Assembly (NCBI GenBank): GCA_904501755.1
Contig: CAJGBV010000010.1
Coordinates: 4,430 to 68,429, forward strand
Direction: 5' to 3'
From: Clostridiaceae bacterium
GTDB lineage: Bacteria; Bacillota; Clostridia; Oscillospirales; Acutalibacteraceae
Length of the DNA stretch: 64,000 bases
Shown here in pieces: positions 24,117-31,947 of the stretch. The position numbers were made by a program, and so were the translations under genes. Each line of letters begins with the position of its first letter. Positions within the stretch are counted from its first letter, which is position 1. Under the pieces are notes generated by a model. The model saw only the letters and a list, made by a program, of their open reading frames with translations, was not told the origin of the DNA and ran no database searches.

Positions 24117-26147
24117 ATGAAACAATATTCATCTGACAAAATCAAAAATGTCGTTCTGCTGGGACACGGCGGTTCAGGTAAGACCACACTGGCAGACGCA
24201 TTACTTTATAACGCAGGTGTTATCGAGCGTATCGGTGCCCCCGGCTCCACCGTTATGGACTTTGATGCAGAGGAAAAAAAGCGCACCGCAAGTTTAGGTC
24301 TTTCTGTTTATCCCATTGAGGTCGACGACCTTAAGATAAACCTTATGGACGCCCCCGGTCAGTTTGACTTTACCGCAGGAGTTTACGAGGGACTCTCTGC
24401 CGCCGATAATGCCGTTATTGTTATTTCGGGCAAATCGGGTCTTACCGCCGGTGCTAAAAAGTCCTATGATTTAGCAAAGGAAATGGGCAAGGGTATTGCC
24501 TTCTTTATCGGAAAGCTGAATTCCACCCACGCTCATTATTACCGCGTTGTTTCGGCTCTTACCGCTAATTACGGTGCCGCCATTTGCCCCGTTATTGCAC
24601 CTATTGTTGAAAATGATGCTGTTACAGCTTATGTTAACCTTATTGATAATACCGCTTACCGCGCAGACGGTCTAAGTCTTACACAAATAAACTTTACCCC
24701 CACAGATGAAATTACAAAAATGCGTGACCTTTTATTAGAGGCTGTTGCAAGTACCGATGAAGCTCTTATGGAAAAATACTTTGAGGGTGAGGTATTTACC
24801 GACGAAGAGGTTATCACTGCTCTGTCGGGCGGTATGAAAACAGGCGAAATCTGTCCTGTATTCTGCGGTGTTCAGGCAAGCGGAGATGCTGTTCCTCTAT
24901 TCGCTCAGCTTCTTTATAAGATTCTTCCCGCCGCAGATAAAAATGCACTTATTGACGAAAACGGCGAGGAAATCAGCCCTGACGAAAATGCAAAGGCTAA
25001 ATTATTCGTATTTAAAACCGTCGCCGACCCCTTTGTTGGCAGACTTTCATACTTCAAGGTGGCTTGCGGTAAGGTTGCTAACGACTTGCGTCTTACCTGT
25101 CTGCGTACAGGCAAGGAGGAAAGACTCAGCAAGGTAATGGTTCCTAAAGCCGCAAAGCAGGAGGATGCTCCTACACTGCTTCCCGGTGATATCGGCTGTG
25201 TATCAAAGCTTGGAGATGTTAAAACAGGCGATACCCTTTCAGCCGCAGGCGGTGCCGCCGTTAAAGCAACAGTATTCCCTGCTCCCTGTATCTCCTCTGC
25301 TGTATATCCCAAGAACAAGGGCGAGGAAGAAAAAATTGCTACAGGTATGGCAAGACTTTGCGAGGAAGACCCCACAATCTCCTTTGGCTTTAAAACCGAC
25401 ACTTTAGAATCGGTTCTTTCGGCTATGGGCGAAGTTCACATTGATGTAATCGCTTCCCGTCTTAAAACAAAATTCGGTGTTGATGTTGTGCTGAAGGCTC
25501 CTAAGGTCGCTTACAGAGAAACCATAAGAAAATCCGCCAAGGTACAGGGCAAATATAAGAAGCAGTCAGGCGGCCACGGTCAGTTCGGTGATGTTTGGAT
25601 TGAATTTTCTCCCTGTGAAGAGGAGGAGCTTGTATTCGAGGAAAGCGTTGTAGGCGGTGCCGTTCCCAAGAACTTCTTCCCTGCTGTTGAAAAGGGACTG
25701 AGAGATTCTGTTACCAAGGGCGTGCTTGCAGGCTATCCGATGGTTGGTATAAAGGCTAATCTTTATGACGGCTCTTACCACCCTGTTGACTCTTCTGAAA
25801 TGTCCTTTAAAACCGCCGCTTCCCTTGCCTTTAAAGAGGGTATTCCTCAGTGTGCACCTGTTCTTCTCGAGCCATTTGGAAAATTAACCGTTGTGCTTGA
25901 CGAAGATAATTTAGGCGATGTTATCGGTGATATAAACAAACGCCGCGGAAGAATTATAGGTATGAATCCTCTTGACAACAAACAGCAAGAGGTTATCGGT
26001 GAAGTACCTATTGCCGAAATGAGCGACTTTGCTACCGCAATGCGTTCTATTACAGGCGGTACCGCCTCCTTTACACTTCAGTTTGAAAGATACGAAGAGG
26101 TTCCCTCTCACCTTGCACAAAAGATAATTGAAGAAGCTAATAAATAA
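24117..26147 (+). CDS. EF-G-like GTPase paralogue with divergent nucleotide-binding motifs
   Basis: A 676-residue protein with the full EF-G domain order: G domain (1 to about 270), domain II, and the III-IV-V tail with AYRETIRKSAKVQGKYKKQSGGHGQFGDVWIEF and RRGRIIGMN. The G motifs differ from true EF-G: P-loop GHGGSGKTT (16-24) instead of AHIDAGKTT, G3 DAPGQFDF (His replaced by Gln82), and G4 GKLN (132-135) in place of NKMD. It is therefore one of the EF-G paralogues of Firmicutes rather than the housekeeping translocase, with possible altered nucleotide use. ATG 24117 follows AAAGGAG. Single gene, with its own promoter and terminator. Confidence 0.85.
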   Translation: MKQYSSDKIKNVVLLGHGGSGKTTLADALLYNAGVIERIGAPGSTVMDFDAEEKKRTASLGLSVYPIEVDDLKINLMDAPGQFDFTAGVYEGLSAADNAVIVISGKSGLTAGAKKSYDLAKEMGKGIAFFIGKLNSTHAHYYRVVSALTANYGAAICPVIAPIVENDAVTAYVNLIDNTAYRADGLSLTQINFTPTDEITKMRDLLLEAVASTDEALMEKYFEGEVFTDEEVITALSGGMKTGEICPVFCGVQASGDAVPLFAQLLYKILPAADKNALIDENGEEISPDENAKAKLFVFKTVADPFVGRLSYFKVACGKVANDLRLTCLRTGKEERLSKVMVPKAAKQEDAPTLLPGDIGCVSKLGDVKTGDTLSAAGGAAVKATVFPAPCISSAVYPKNKGEEEKIATGMARLCEEDPTISFGFKTDTLESVLSAMGEVHIDVIASRLKTKFGVDVVLKAPKVAYRETIRKSAKVQGKYKKQSGGHGQFGDVWIEFSPCEEEELVFEESVVGGAVPKNFFPAVEKGLRDSVTKGVLAGYPMVGIKANLYDGSYHPVDSSEMSFKTAASLAFKEGIPQCAPVLLEPFGKLTVVLDEDNLGDVIGDINKRRGRIIGMNPLDNKQQEVIGEVPIAEMSDFATAMRSITGGTASFTLQFERYEEVPSHLAQKIIEEANK

Positions 26148-26173
26148 AAACAGCCTTCGGGCTGTTTTTATTT
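26145..26173 (+). terminator. Terminator of the EF-G-like gene
   Basis: Stem AAAAACAGCC/GGCTGTTTTT with loop TTCG and a T-rich tail. Heptad array A3 begins at the end of the tail. Confidence 0.9.
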
Positions 26174-26249
26174 AGGGACTAGGGACTAGGGACTAGGGTC
26201 TAGGGTCTAGGGATTAGGGATTAGGGATTAGGGATTAGGGACTGGGGTC
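26173..26249 (+). repeat. Heptad array A3 (TAGGGAC/TAGGGTC/TAGGGAT)
   Basis: Eleven tandem heptamers, TAGGGAC x3, TAGGGTC x2, TAGGGAT x4, TAGGGAC, TGGGGTC. It starts directly after a terminator hairpin and ends eight bases before a -35 box. Same orientation relative to the hairpin as the other three arrays; no ORF inside. Confidence 0.92.
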
Positions 26250-26256
26250 TGGTAGG

Positions 26257-26285
26257 TTGACATTTTTACCTTTCTAACATATAAT
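26257..26285 (+). promoter_or_regulatory. Promoter of the TIM-barrel gene at 26315
   Basis: Perfect TTGACA, 17-base spacer, TATAAT, abutting heptad array A3. Confidence 0.9.
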
Positions 26286-26314
26286 TTATGTAACTTTATA
26301 AGGCGGTGTGTTTT

Positions 26315-27226
26315 ATGAAAAGAAAAGTGGGTATATCCATTCCTATGTTTCAGAGAAATTTTTCCGACAGACGAGCTCTCGAAATTGCAAAAGAAATCGG
26401 TGCTGACTGTGTGGATTTTTGTCTTGATAACTATGATATTTACGATATAAACAGAAACGGTTCTCTTTATCAAAAAAGCGAAGAAGAAATTATAGCATAC
26501 TTTTCTTCCCTTAAGGAATATTCAAAAGAACTGGGCATTGAAATTTCTCAGACCCACGGCAGAGGTGCAGGACTGAAAAACATTCCTGAGGAAGATGAAA
26601 TTCTTCTTAAAAATCTGCGACTTGACTGTTTGGCTACCGCCGCGCTTGGCGCACCTGTTTGTGTTATACACAATGTCACTTCTATTTTTATGGGTCCCGA
26701 CCCCGACCCTGAACTAATGCATCGGTTAAGCTTTGAACTGTTCAGCAAAACCATTGAATTTGCAAAGGAATATAACATAAAAATTGCTACCGAAACCTTT
26801 GGTGACGCTGTCAGATTCAAGGCGTGTGATTTTTTCGGCAATATCGACCAGTTCCTTATGGCATATAATAAAATCAAGGACACAAAAGAGCTTAGCGATT
26901 ATATCTGCATCTGTGCCGATACGGGACATTCTAACAAAGCTACACTTTACGGAAATCCTTCTCCTGCCGACGTAATAAGAATGTGCGGCAGTGATATAAA
27001 GGTACTGCACCTCAACGATAACGACAAGTTAACCGACCAGCACAAAACCCCATATACCGGCTGTATTGACTGGGAAGATGTATTTAACGCCCTCGATGAA
27101 ATCGGTTATGACGGCGTATATAATATGGAGCTTGATTTAAAACATTTCGGCGAGGACTTTTGTATTGAAGAGGCGGCTTTTGCCGTAAAGGTTTTGCGTC
27201 ATATTCTTGATAAACGATACTGTTGA
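26315..27226 (+). CDS. Sugar phosphate isomerase/epimerase-like TIM-barrel protein
   Basis: A 303-residue member of the xylose isomerase-like superfamily. Visible: GISIPMFQRNF at the first strand, ADCVDFCLDNYD, EISQTHGRGAG, the metal-binding CADTGHSNKA, KVLHLNDND, and a C-terminal YNMELDLKHFG strand. The conserved Glu/Asp/His set suggests a divalent metal in the barrel. ATG 26315 follows AAGGCGGTG; the GTG at 26306 lies within that site. Substrate unknown. It is distinct from the family member at 221, with only the fold and motif order in common. Confidence 0.78.
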   Translation: MKRKVGISIPMFQRNFSDRRALEIAKEIGADCVDFCLDNYDIYDINRNGSLYQKSEEEIIAYFSSLKEYSKELGIEISQTHGRGAGLKNIPEEDEILLKNLRLDCLATAALGAPVCVIHNVTSIFMGPDPDPELMHRLSFELFSKTIEFAKEYNIKIATETFGDAVRFKACDFFGNIDQFLMAYNKIKDTKELSDYICICADTGHSNKATLYGNPSPADVIRMCGSDIKVLHLNDNDKLTDQHKTPYTGCIDWEDVFNALDEIGYDGVYNMELDLKHFGEDFCIEEAAFAVKVLRHILDKRYC

Positions 27227-27242
27227 TTTTTTCGACTTTTCG

Positions 27243-27271
27243 TTGACTTTTCAACTTCCTTGTTGTATAAT
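27243..27271 (+). promoter_or_regulatory. Promoter of the MarR gene
   Basis: TTGACT, 17 bases, TATAAT. GACTTTTC is repeated directly at and before the -35, a possible regulator site. Confidence 0.7.
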
Positions 27272-27299
27272 TTTTACAGAATTTGACAGGAGAATTTTT

Positions 27300-27749
27300 A
27301 TGATAGACAGATTTGAAAAGTTTTCTATTGCTATTTCGGAAATTTCTCGTTATTGGCATAAAATAGCGGGAGATGTAATGGAGGAATATGGGCTTAAAGG
27401 CACCCATGCCATTTATCTTACAACCCTTAGCCAGTTTAAAAACGGCATTACCGCCGCCCAACTTTGCGAGATTTGCGGAAAGGATAAGTCTGATGTTTCC
27501 CGTCTTATTTCCATTATGGAAAAACAGGGCTTTGTGGAAAAGGAAGGCAGTAAAAATTACCGTATTCTTTTAAAGCTTACCGAAAAAGGTAAAGCTCTTG
27601 CTTCAAAGGTTAAGGAGAAGGCTTGTCTTGCCGTCACCCTTGCAGGCAAGGATTTGAGTGAAACAGACCGCCATTCCTTTTATTCCTCTCTGGAAACAAT
27701 AACCCAACAACTTCGCATTATCAGCCAAGAAGGACTCAAAGATAACTAA
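27300..27749 (+). CDS. MarR-family transcriptional regulator
   Basis: A 149-residue winged-helix regulator: dimerising N-terminal helix, then LTTLSQFKNGITAAQLCEI, recognition helix KSDVSRLISIMEKQGFVEKE, and wing NYRILLKLTEKGKAL. MarR proteins are usually ligand-released repressors of a nearby gene. Here the nearest same-strand gene is the TIM-barrel protein upstream, with a separate promoter; the target is unknown. ATG 27300 is set by CAGGAG upstream; a longer reading from 27207 overlaps the previous gene and is rejected. Confidence 0.88.
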   Translation: MIDRFEKFSIAISEISRYWHKIAGDVMEEYGLKGTHAIYLTTLSQFKNGITAAQLCEICGKDKSDVSRLISIMEKQGFVEKEGSKNYRILLKLTEKGKALASKVKEKACLAVTLAGKDLSETDRHSFYSSLETITQQLRIISQEGLKDN

Positions 27750-27784
27750 AAATCAGCAAGACTATGTAGTCTTGCTGATTTCTT
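27749..27784. terminator. Bidirectional terminator
   Basis: Stem AAATCAGCAAGACT/AGTCTTGCTGATTT with loop ATGT, between the MarR gene and ppa, which converge. Confidence 0.88.
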
Positions 27785-28314
27785 TATTTACAGTAATTTT
27801 CTATATAATTATCAATTGCCTTTTGTACAATCTCCCTTGCCGCTTGTGCACCGCTGATTTCATTAACCACAGTTTCCTTGCCCTCAAGCTCTTTATATAC
27901 CTTAAAGAAATGGCTTATTTCCTCAAACTTATGCTGAGGAATCTGAGCTATATCGGTGTAGCTGTTATAGGTTGGATCATCAAAAGGAACGGCAATAATC
28001 TTTTCGTCACTTCTTCCGCTGTCCATCATTGTCATAACCCCGATGGGATAACATCTTACCATAGTCATAGGTCTGATTTTCTCACTGCAAAGCAGAAGCA
28101 CGTCAAGAGGGTCGAGGTCATCTGCATAGGTACGGGGAATAAAACCGTAATTTGCGGGGTAATGGGTTGAGGTATACAGAATTCTGTCCAGTTTTAAAAG
28201 GCCTGTATCCTTATCCATTTCATATTTGCATTTACTGCCCTTTTCGATTTCAATAACCGCCATAAAATCGTTGTTGTTTATGCGTTTAGGACTCATATCA
28301 TGCCAGATGTTCAT
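27784..28314 (-). CDS. ppa: Inorganic pyrophosphatase, family I
   Basis: A 176-residue soluble pyrophosphatase that hydrolyses PPi to phosphate. The family I signature DDLDPLDVL contains the metal-binding Asp residues, and YPANYGFIPRT precedes it as expected. Family I is less usual in Firmicutes than the DHH-type family II enzyme. It lies 13 bases after the DUF4091 gene on the same strand with AAGGA upstream, so it is probably cotranscribed from the promoter at 30055. Convergent with the MarR gene. Confidence 0.93.
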   Translation of the reverse strand: MNIWHDMSPKRINNNDFMAVIEIEKGSKCKYEMDKDTGLLKLDRILYTSTHYPANYGFIPRTYADDLDPLDVLLLCSEKIRPMTMVRCYPIGVMTMMDSGRSDEKIIAVPFDDPTYNSYTDIAQIPQHKFEEISHFFKVYKELEGKETVVNEISGAQAAREIVQKAIDNYIENYCK

Positions 28315-28327
28315 TTATTTTTTCCTT

Positions 28328-30034
28328 TCAGATATATTTTTTAATTTCTTCATTCAGCGCTTTTCTGAAGTTTATAAGGGTTAAGTCGTCATTGGGACAA
28401 TAGTTAATAACTATCTTTCCAAAATGCTTTTCAATAAAGTCTATTGCTGTCTGTCTATTAGTAAGCTCGGCAAAACGGCAAAGGGCTTCATAGTCAAGTA
28501 TACCCTCATAGAAAACCTTCATTCTTGTGCTCATCAGAGCTGTTCCGTCATTGTCAGGATAAACCATAAATGAAGTACCCGGATAGTTTCCGTAATTACA
28601 GGGATTAACCTTAGGGTCAACTACACCGTGACTTAATTTATCGTAATAATAGTTAAAGCCCCAATGCAAAAATCCCTTCATACCGAAATAGAACATTACA
28701 AGTCCAACCGCTCTGTTTCGCGGTGCGGTAGTGGATATAAGTCGGTTGGTATTTCCCTCGCGAAGACTTTCCCCTGTATAGTAAAGCCAACAGTTATCAC
28801 AGTCCTCAACAAACTTGCTCATATCAGGGCTTTCAATGGAAATAATAGGTGTCTGAACACCCGCTTCCTTATACACATCAAAGTGGGAAATAGCATCACC
28901 GCACTGATAACCTTTAATATATGGAGTTATTGCTTCTCTGCATTTTTTGTAATTATCAATATGCTTACTGCTTGGCTCATCAGAAATATGGAACAGTACG
29001 TTTTTTCCTACTCCGGTTTTTTCAAGAACAGGAACAAGCGCTGTGAAGTAGCTCTTTAAAAAGGCTTCATATTCCTCACAGTGAGAATCGTTTTCCCAGC
29101 CAAAGATACGCTTATATTCACCGTTTTCATAACCCATTATATTAGGTGCGCTTGTTGAACCCCACTGAGAAAACATATGACAGTGTTCAAAATGGGTTAT
29201 TCCTACCTTTTGACAGATTTTTATAAATTTCTCCATAAGAGAAAAATCAAACTCGTAGCCTTCTCCTGTTTTTGTCACCTTTACAAGCTGTGCGGTTTTA
29301 CGCTCTTTACCAACCGAAATATCCAGAGGAGGAGTAAAAGCAGGCAGAAGAATCATATTCATTCCTGTGTCTGCCGCCGCCTTTGCAAAGTTTTCAATTA
29401 TCTGGAAATGTCGATCAGAAAACATTTCAACATTATAGGTATCGGCAAGACAGTCACAGTGGAACCAGTTGGTATAAAGAAGTCGTTGACTGCCAAGCTT
29501 TTCATCAACAAACTCAAGCTCGATGCTCTCTTTAGCCACAAGCTCCTCGGTTAACGAATCATAGAAATTAACTATAATATTATGCTTTCCCGCTTTACAG
29601 GGTTTATCCTTACCACCAAAGGTGAACCACAAGGACTGCCAACAGGAAGCGGCGTTGATAAGGTGCTTTTCGCCCTTTTCAAACATTATTTTCTGCCAGT
29701 AATATCCCTCGTTTTCCACCTCGCTGTTACCTTGTCTTTTATAAAGTATATCGGGGTAGAGTCCGGCGCTATGAGAATCGTAATATTTATCGGGATAAAG
29801 TGTTACGGCATTAATTACAGGAACATAAGCAACCTTATATTCCTCCCACAAACAGCCGTCATTTTCCACCTTTATGTACAAAGGTCTGTAAGGAGTGTTT
29901 TCGCCGTTTTTATAAGCTATCTGAAAAGACAGCGGTTCATCAGCAAAGCCTGACAAAAAAGAAATATCGTTTCCGCTTATTCTGTCAGGAAATACCTTTG
30001 CAATAGAAGAAATAAGTCGTGTCTGAATACTCAC
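28328..30034 (-). CDS. DUF4091-type glycoside hydrolase-like protein
   Basis: A 568-residue protein with an N-terminal beta-sandwich (to about 175) and a TIM-barrel-like core (GMNMILLPAFTPPLD, HFEHCHMFSQWG, LFHISDEPSSKHIDNY) followed by GLVMFYFGMKGFLHWGFNYYYD and the STRMKVFYEGILDYEAL tail typical of DUF4091 proteins. These resemble glycoside hydrolases; HISDEP has an acidic residue in the right strand for a catalytic role, but activity is unproven. No signal peptide, so probably cytosolic. The start is GTG 30034 with GAGGTG six bases before it. Confidence 0.75.
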   Translation of the reverse strand: MSIQTRLISSIAKVFPDRISGNDISFLSGFADEPLSFQIAYKNGENTPYRPLYIKVENDGCLWEEYKVAYVPVINAVTLYPDKYYDSHSAGLYPDILYKRQGNSEVENEGYYWQKIMFEKGEKHLINAASCWQSLWFTFGGKDKPCKAGKHNIIVNFYDSLTEELVAKESIELEFVDEKLGSQRLLYTNWFHCDCLADTYNVEMFSDRHFQIIENFAKAAADTGMNMILLPAFTPPLDISVGKERKTAQLVKVTKTGEGYEFDFSLMEKFIKICQKVGITHFEHCHMFSQWGSTSAPNIMGYENGEYKRIFGWENDSHCEEYEAFLKSYFTALVPVLEKTGVGKNVLFHISDEPSSKHIDNYKKCREAITPYIKGYQCGDAISHFDVYKEAGVQTPIISIESPDMSKFVEDCDNCWLYYTGESLREGNTNRLISTTAPRNRAVGLVMFYFGMKGFLHWGFNYYYDKLSHGVVDPKVNPCNYGNYPGTSFMVYPDNDGTALMSTRMKVFYEGILDYEALCRFAELTNRQTAIDFIEKHFGKIVINYCPNDDLTLINFRKALNEEIKKYI

Positions 30035-30054
30035 AAAAATCACCTCGTGTATTT

Positions 30055-30083
30055 ATAATAACACAATAACAAAATTAATTCAA
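30055..30083 (-). promoter_or_regulatory. Promoter of the DUF4091-ppa unit
   Basis: Minus-strand TTGAAT, 17 bases, TATTAT; divergent from the promoter at 30093. Confidence 0.6.
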
Positions 30084-30092
30084 CATTATTCC

Positions 30093-30120
30093 TTGAAAAA
30101 AGAATTATATATGTTAAAAT
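30093..30120 (+). promoter_or_regulatory. Promoter of the small gene at 30137
   Basis: TTGAAA, 16 bases, TAAAAT, ending 17 bases before the start codon, so the 5' leader would be very short. Confidence 0.5.
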
Positions 30121-30136
30121 AAAACAGGTGATGAAA

Positions 30137-30451
30137 ATGTTTTGGTTTTCTAAAAGAAAGAAAAATCCTGTTCTTAACGAAATGGACGGAAGAGAAGTAA
30201 AATATGTAACAAGACGAAGCTATAAAGCCGACGGCTCCCCCGAGGAAATTATTGTGGGGCAGACAGGCAGAATTGTGCTTATAGATAAGGAAATCCGTAT
30301 CTTGTGCGGAGAAACCGATGTATTTAAGGGAGATGTAAACGCCTGTGAGTATTTCCGTCTTATGTCGGGTAACGGAATTACTGTCACGGGTTTTAATAAC
30401 GTTATTGAAAAAGAGGATCATATTACTGTTTACTATAAATATCACAGATAA
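30137..30451 (+). CDS. Hypothetical small protein
   Basis: A 104-residue soluble protein rich in beta strands (VKYVTRRSYKADG, GRIVLIDKEIRILCGETDVF, GITVTGFNNVI, HITVYYKYHR). It may be a single small beta-barrel or PH-like domain; I recognise no family. The chosen ATG 30137 has AGGTGA just upstream; ATG 30131 and GTG 30128 overlap that site. Single gene with its own promoter and terminator, divergent from DUF4091. Confidence 0.75.
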   Translation: MFWFSKRKKNPVLNEMDGREVKYVTRRSYKADGSPEEIIVGQTGRIVLIDKEIRILCGETDVFKGDVNACEYFRLMSGNGITVTGFNNVIEKEDHITVYYKYHR

Positions 30452-30477
30452 AAGGCAGTCATAAGACTGCCTTTTAT
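30450..30477. terminator. Bidirectional terminator
   Basis: Stem AAAAGGCAGTC/GACTGCCTTTT with loop ATAA between convergent genes. Confidence 0.88.
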
Positions 30478-31151
30478 TACTGCAAATCAAAAAATTCTTC
30501 AGGGTTTATCTGTTTGCCGTTTTTGTAAACCTCGATATGAATATGCTCTTCATCACTACATTCATTAGTAACGGTGCCAACCTGTCCTATAACATATCCT
30601 GCCTCTACTGTGTCCCCTACTGCTACTCCAATATCCTTAATACCACAGTACCTGACCGTTACGGTATTGCCGTGGTCAATGGTTATAACATTTCCAAGCA
30701 CAGTGTTTTCCTCAACAGATAAAACACTTCCGTTTCCCGCACTGATAACATCGGTTGTGCTCTGGGGCTTTATATCTGTGCCTGTATGAAGACGCATATC
30801 ATTAAAGGTGTTGCTGTACTGAAGATGTTCACTATCATAGCTTTTTATAATCTCACCATTTAAGGGAAGCATAAAAAAGGTAGCAACGCCCTCATTATCT
30901 ACAGGCTCTGTTTCTTCTTCGGCTAAAGATTGTTCAGACGAGCCGTTATTCTCATTTTCCTCAACGGGAAAGGAGTCCGGCTCTTCGGGAACACTTTCCT
31001 GAATACTGCTGTTTTGCTCAGGTTCTACAGGGTTTACTGCATCAAGGGCTGAATACACTGCCATTCCCATAGCCGCCATACAAACCGCAAGAACAAGATA
31101 AAAACCTTTTCCAAGCAAAAAGGTGGATAATTTGGTTTTATAAAATTTCAT
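30477..31151 (-). CDS. Membrane-anchored M23 peptidase, possibly SpoIIQ-like
   Basis: A 224-residue protein: short cytosolic start, one membrane span (GFYLVLAVCMAAMGMAVYSA), a Glu/Asn/Ser-rich linker, then a LytM/M23 domain. Zinc ligands appear intact: LHTGTD (His and Asp) and HIHIE (HxH), so it may cleave peptidoglycan cross-bridges. The layout and LPLNGEIIKSYDSEHLQYSNT fit SpoIIQ of clostridial endospore formers, which sits in the forespore membrane, but other M23 proteins look similar. SpoIIID is present in this window at 57986, not adjacent. ATG 31151 follows TTTGGAGTG. Confidence 0.75.
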   Translation of the reverse strand: MKFYKTKLSTFLLGKGFYLVLAVCMAAMGMAVYSALDAVNPVEPEQNSSIQESVPEEPDSFPVEENENNGSSEQSLAEEETEPVDNEGVATFFMLPLNGEIIKSYDSEHLQYSNTFNDMRLHTGTDIKPQSTTDVISAGNGSVLSVEENTVLGNVITIDHGNTVTVRYCGIKDIGVAVGDTVEAGYVIGQVGTVTNECSDEEHIHIEVYKNGKQINPEEFFDLQ

Positions 31152-31208
31152 ATTCGTCACTCCAAAGTGTAATTTTTTATGCACTTTTAGTTTTGACGAA
31201 TTCATCAA

Positions 31209-31345
31209 TTATATTCACATTAAAAATTCAAAATGTGTTCATATTCATTTAAAATTTAGCCTTTAAAATATGGTCGTACAATAAAGAAAGCCGCATACTT
31301 TATGTACAGTTTTCCTTTCGGAAAATTTATCTCCTCAAACCCCTT
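31209..31345. other. Spacer between the M23 gene and the hairpin region
   Basis: AT-rich leader and promoter zone for the M23 gene, with a TATAAT at 31216-31221 on the minus strand lacking a good -35, and the small inverted repeat TTTTCC-TTTC-GGAAAA at 31309-31322. No ORF is seen. Confidence 0.4.
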
Positions 31346-31390
31346 AAAAGATAAATACCCAAGCTCTACGCTTGGGTATTTATCTTTTTT
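31346..31390. terminator. Long perfect hairpin, terminator-like
   Basis: A 19-bp perfect stem (AAAAGATAAATACCCAAGC and its complement) with a 4-5 base loop and A/T tails on both sides. It could end tRNA read-through going left; no coding gene ends here from the left. Confidence 0.7.
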
Positions 31391-31434
31391 TATAAAAATG
31401 GAAAAATCCATTGAAAGTATTCGCTTTGCAAATA

Positions 31435-31529
31435 TGATGTTTACTAATAAACATTAGCGAAGCGACATCATTAGGCGAAGCCGTCATCATTAGTGAAATG
31501 ACATCTTTTGCCGAAGGCAAACATCATTA
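31435..31529. repeat. Mini-hairpin array with CATCATTA spacers
   Basis: Three copies of CATCATTA (31466, 31485, 31522) separated by small hairpins: GCGAAGC, GGCGAAGCC, and TTTGCCGAAGGCAAA. TGATGT at 31435 is complementary to the spacer. The layout matches the array at 63713-63942, with a different spacer. No ORF. It sits directly upstream (plus-strand view) of the tRNA-Glu terminator. Confidence 0.7.
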
Positions 31530-31559
31530 AAAAAAGCACTTCTTACGAAGTGCTTTTTT
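31529..31559 (-). terminator. Terminator of the tRNA-Met/tRNA-Glu transcript
   Basis: Stem AAGCACTTC/GAAGTGCTT with A7 and T6 flanks, three bases after the tRNA-Glu 3' end. Confidence 0.88.
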
Positions 31560-31561
31560 CT

Positions 31562-31637
31562 TGGTGACCCGGACGAGATTCGAACTCGTGTTACCGCCGT
31601 GAAAGGGCGGTGTCTTAGGCCTCTTGACCACCGGGCC
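31562..31637 (-). tRNA. tRNA-Glu (TTC)
   Basis: Cloverleaf reads GGCCCGG acceptor (one G-U), anticodon stem-loop CGCCCTTTCACGGCG with anticodon TTC, T loop GTTCGAATC, and an encoded CCA. Paired with tRNA-Met two bases upstream on the same transcript. Confidence 0.95.
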
Positions 31638-31639
31638 GT

Positions 31640-31716
31640 TGGTGGCGATAGTGGGACTTGAACCTACGACACCGCGGGTATGAACCGCGTGCTCTAGCCA
31701 ACTGAGCTATATCGCC
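31640..31716 (-). tRNA. tRNA-Met (CAT), elongator type
   Basis: Acceptor GGCGATA pairs with TATCGCC; the D arm begins TAGCTCAGTTGG; the anticodon loop is TTCATAC with anticodon CAT; T loop GTTCAAGTC; CCA encoded. The body resembles elongator tRNA-Met; lysidine tRNA-Ile2 is less likely but not excluded by eye. Confidence 0.92.
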
Positions 31717-31746
31717 ATTTGAAGTGCCACATCGCGTGACCTTGAC

Positions 31747-31775
31747 ATTATAGCAACTCCGTGTTAGTTTGTCAA
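31747..31775 (-). promoter_or_regulatory. Promoter of the tRNA-Met/tRNA-Glu pair
   Basis: Perfect TTGACA, 17-base spacer, TATAAT on the minus strand. Confidence 0.9.
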
Positions 31776-31826
31776 GCATTTTTTTAAAAAATCTTCCTTT
31801 ACGCTTACAATTATCATAAATTTTTC

Positions 31827-31855
31827 TTGATTATATCTTATATATAATGTATACT
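31827..31855 (+). promoter_or_regulatory. Promoter of the Gld-type ABC operon
   Basis: TTGATT, 17 bases, TATACT with TG right before the -10, about 90 bases before the start codon. Confidence 0.5.
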
Positions 31856-31871
31856 GTAATCTGTATGAATT

Positions 31872-31915
31872 TATAGTTTGTTTACAACTTTATAATCTTT
31901 ATGGTGTAAACTATA
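31872..31915. promoter_or_regulatory. Interrupted palindrome upstream of the Gld-type ABC operon
   Basis: Two nested inverted repeats: TATAGTTT/AAACTATA outside and GTTTACA/TGTAAAC inside, with 18 bases between the inner arms, in the untranslated leader. It may be an operator or a leader hairpin; the GTTTAC core is like several repressor sites but no regulator gene is adjacent. Confidence 0.4.
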
Positions 31916-31947
31916 AAGGCTTAACAAACAACAAAGGAGTGTTTTAA

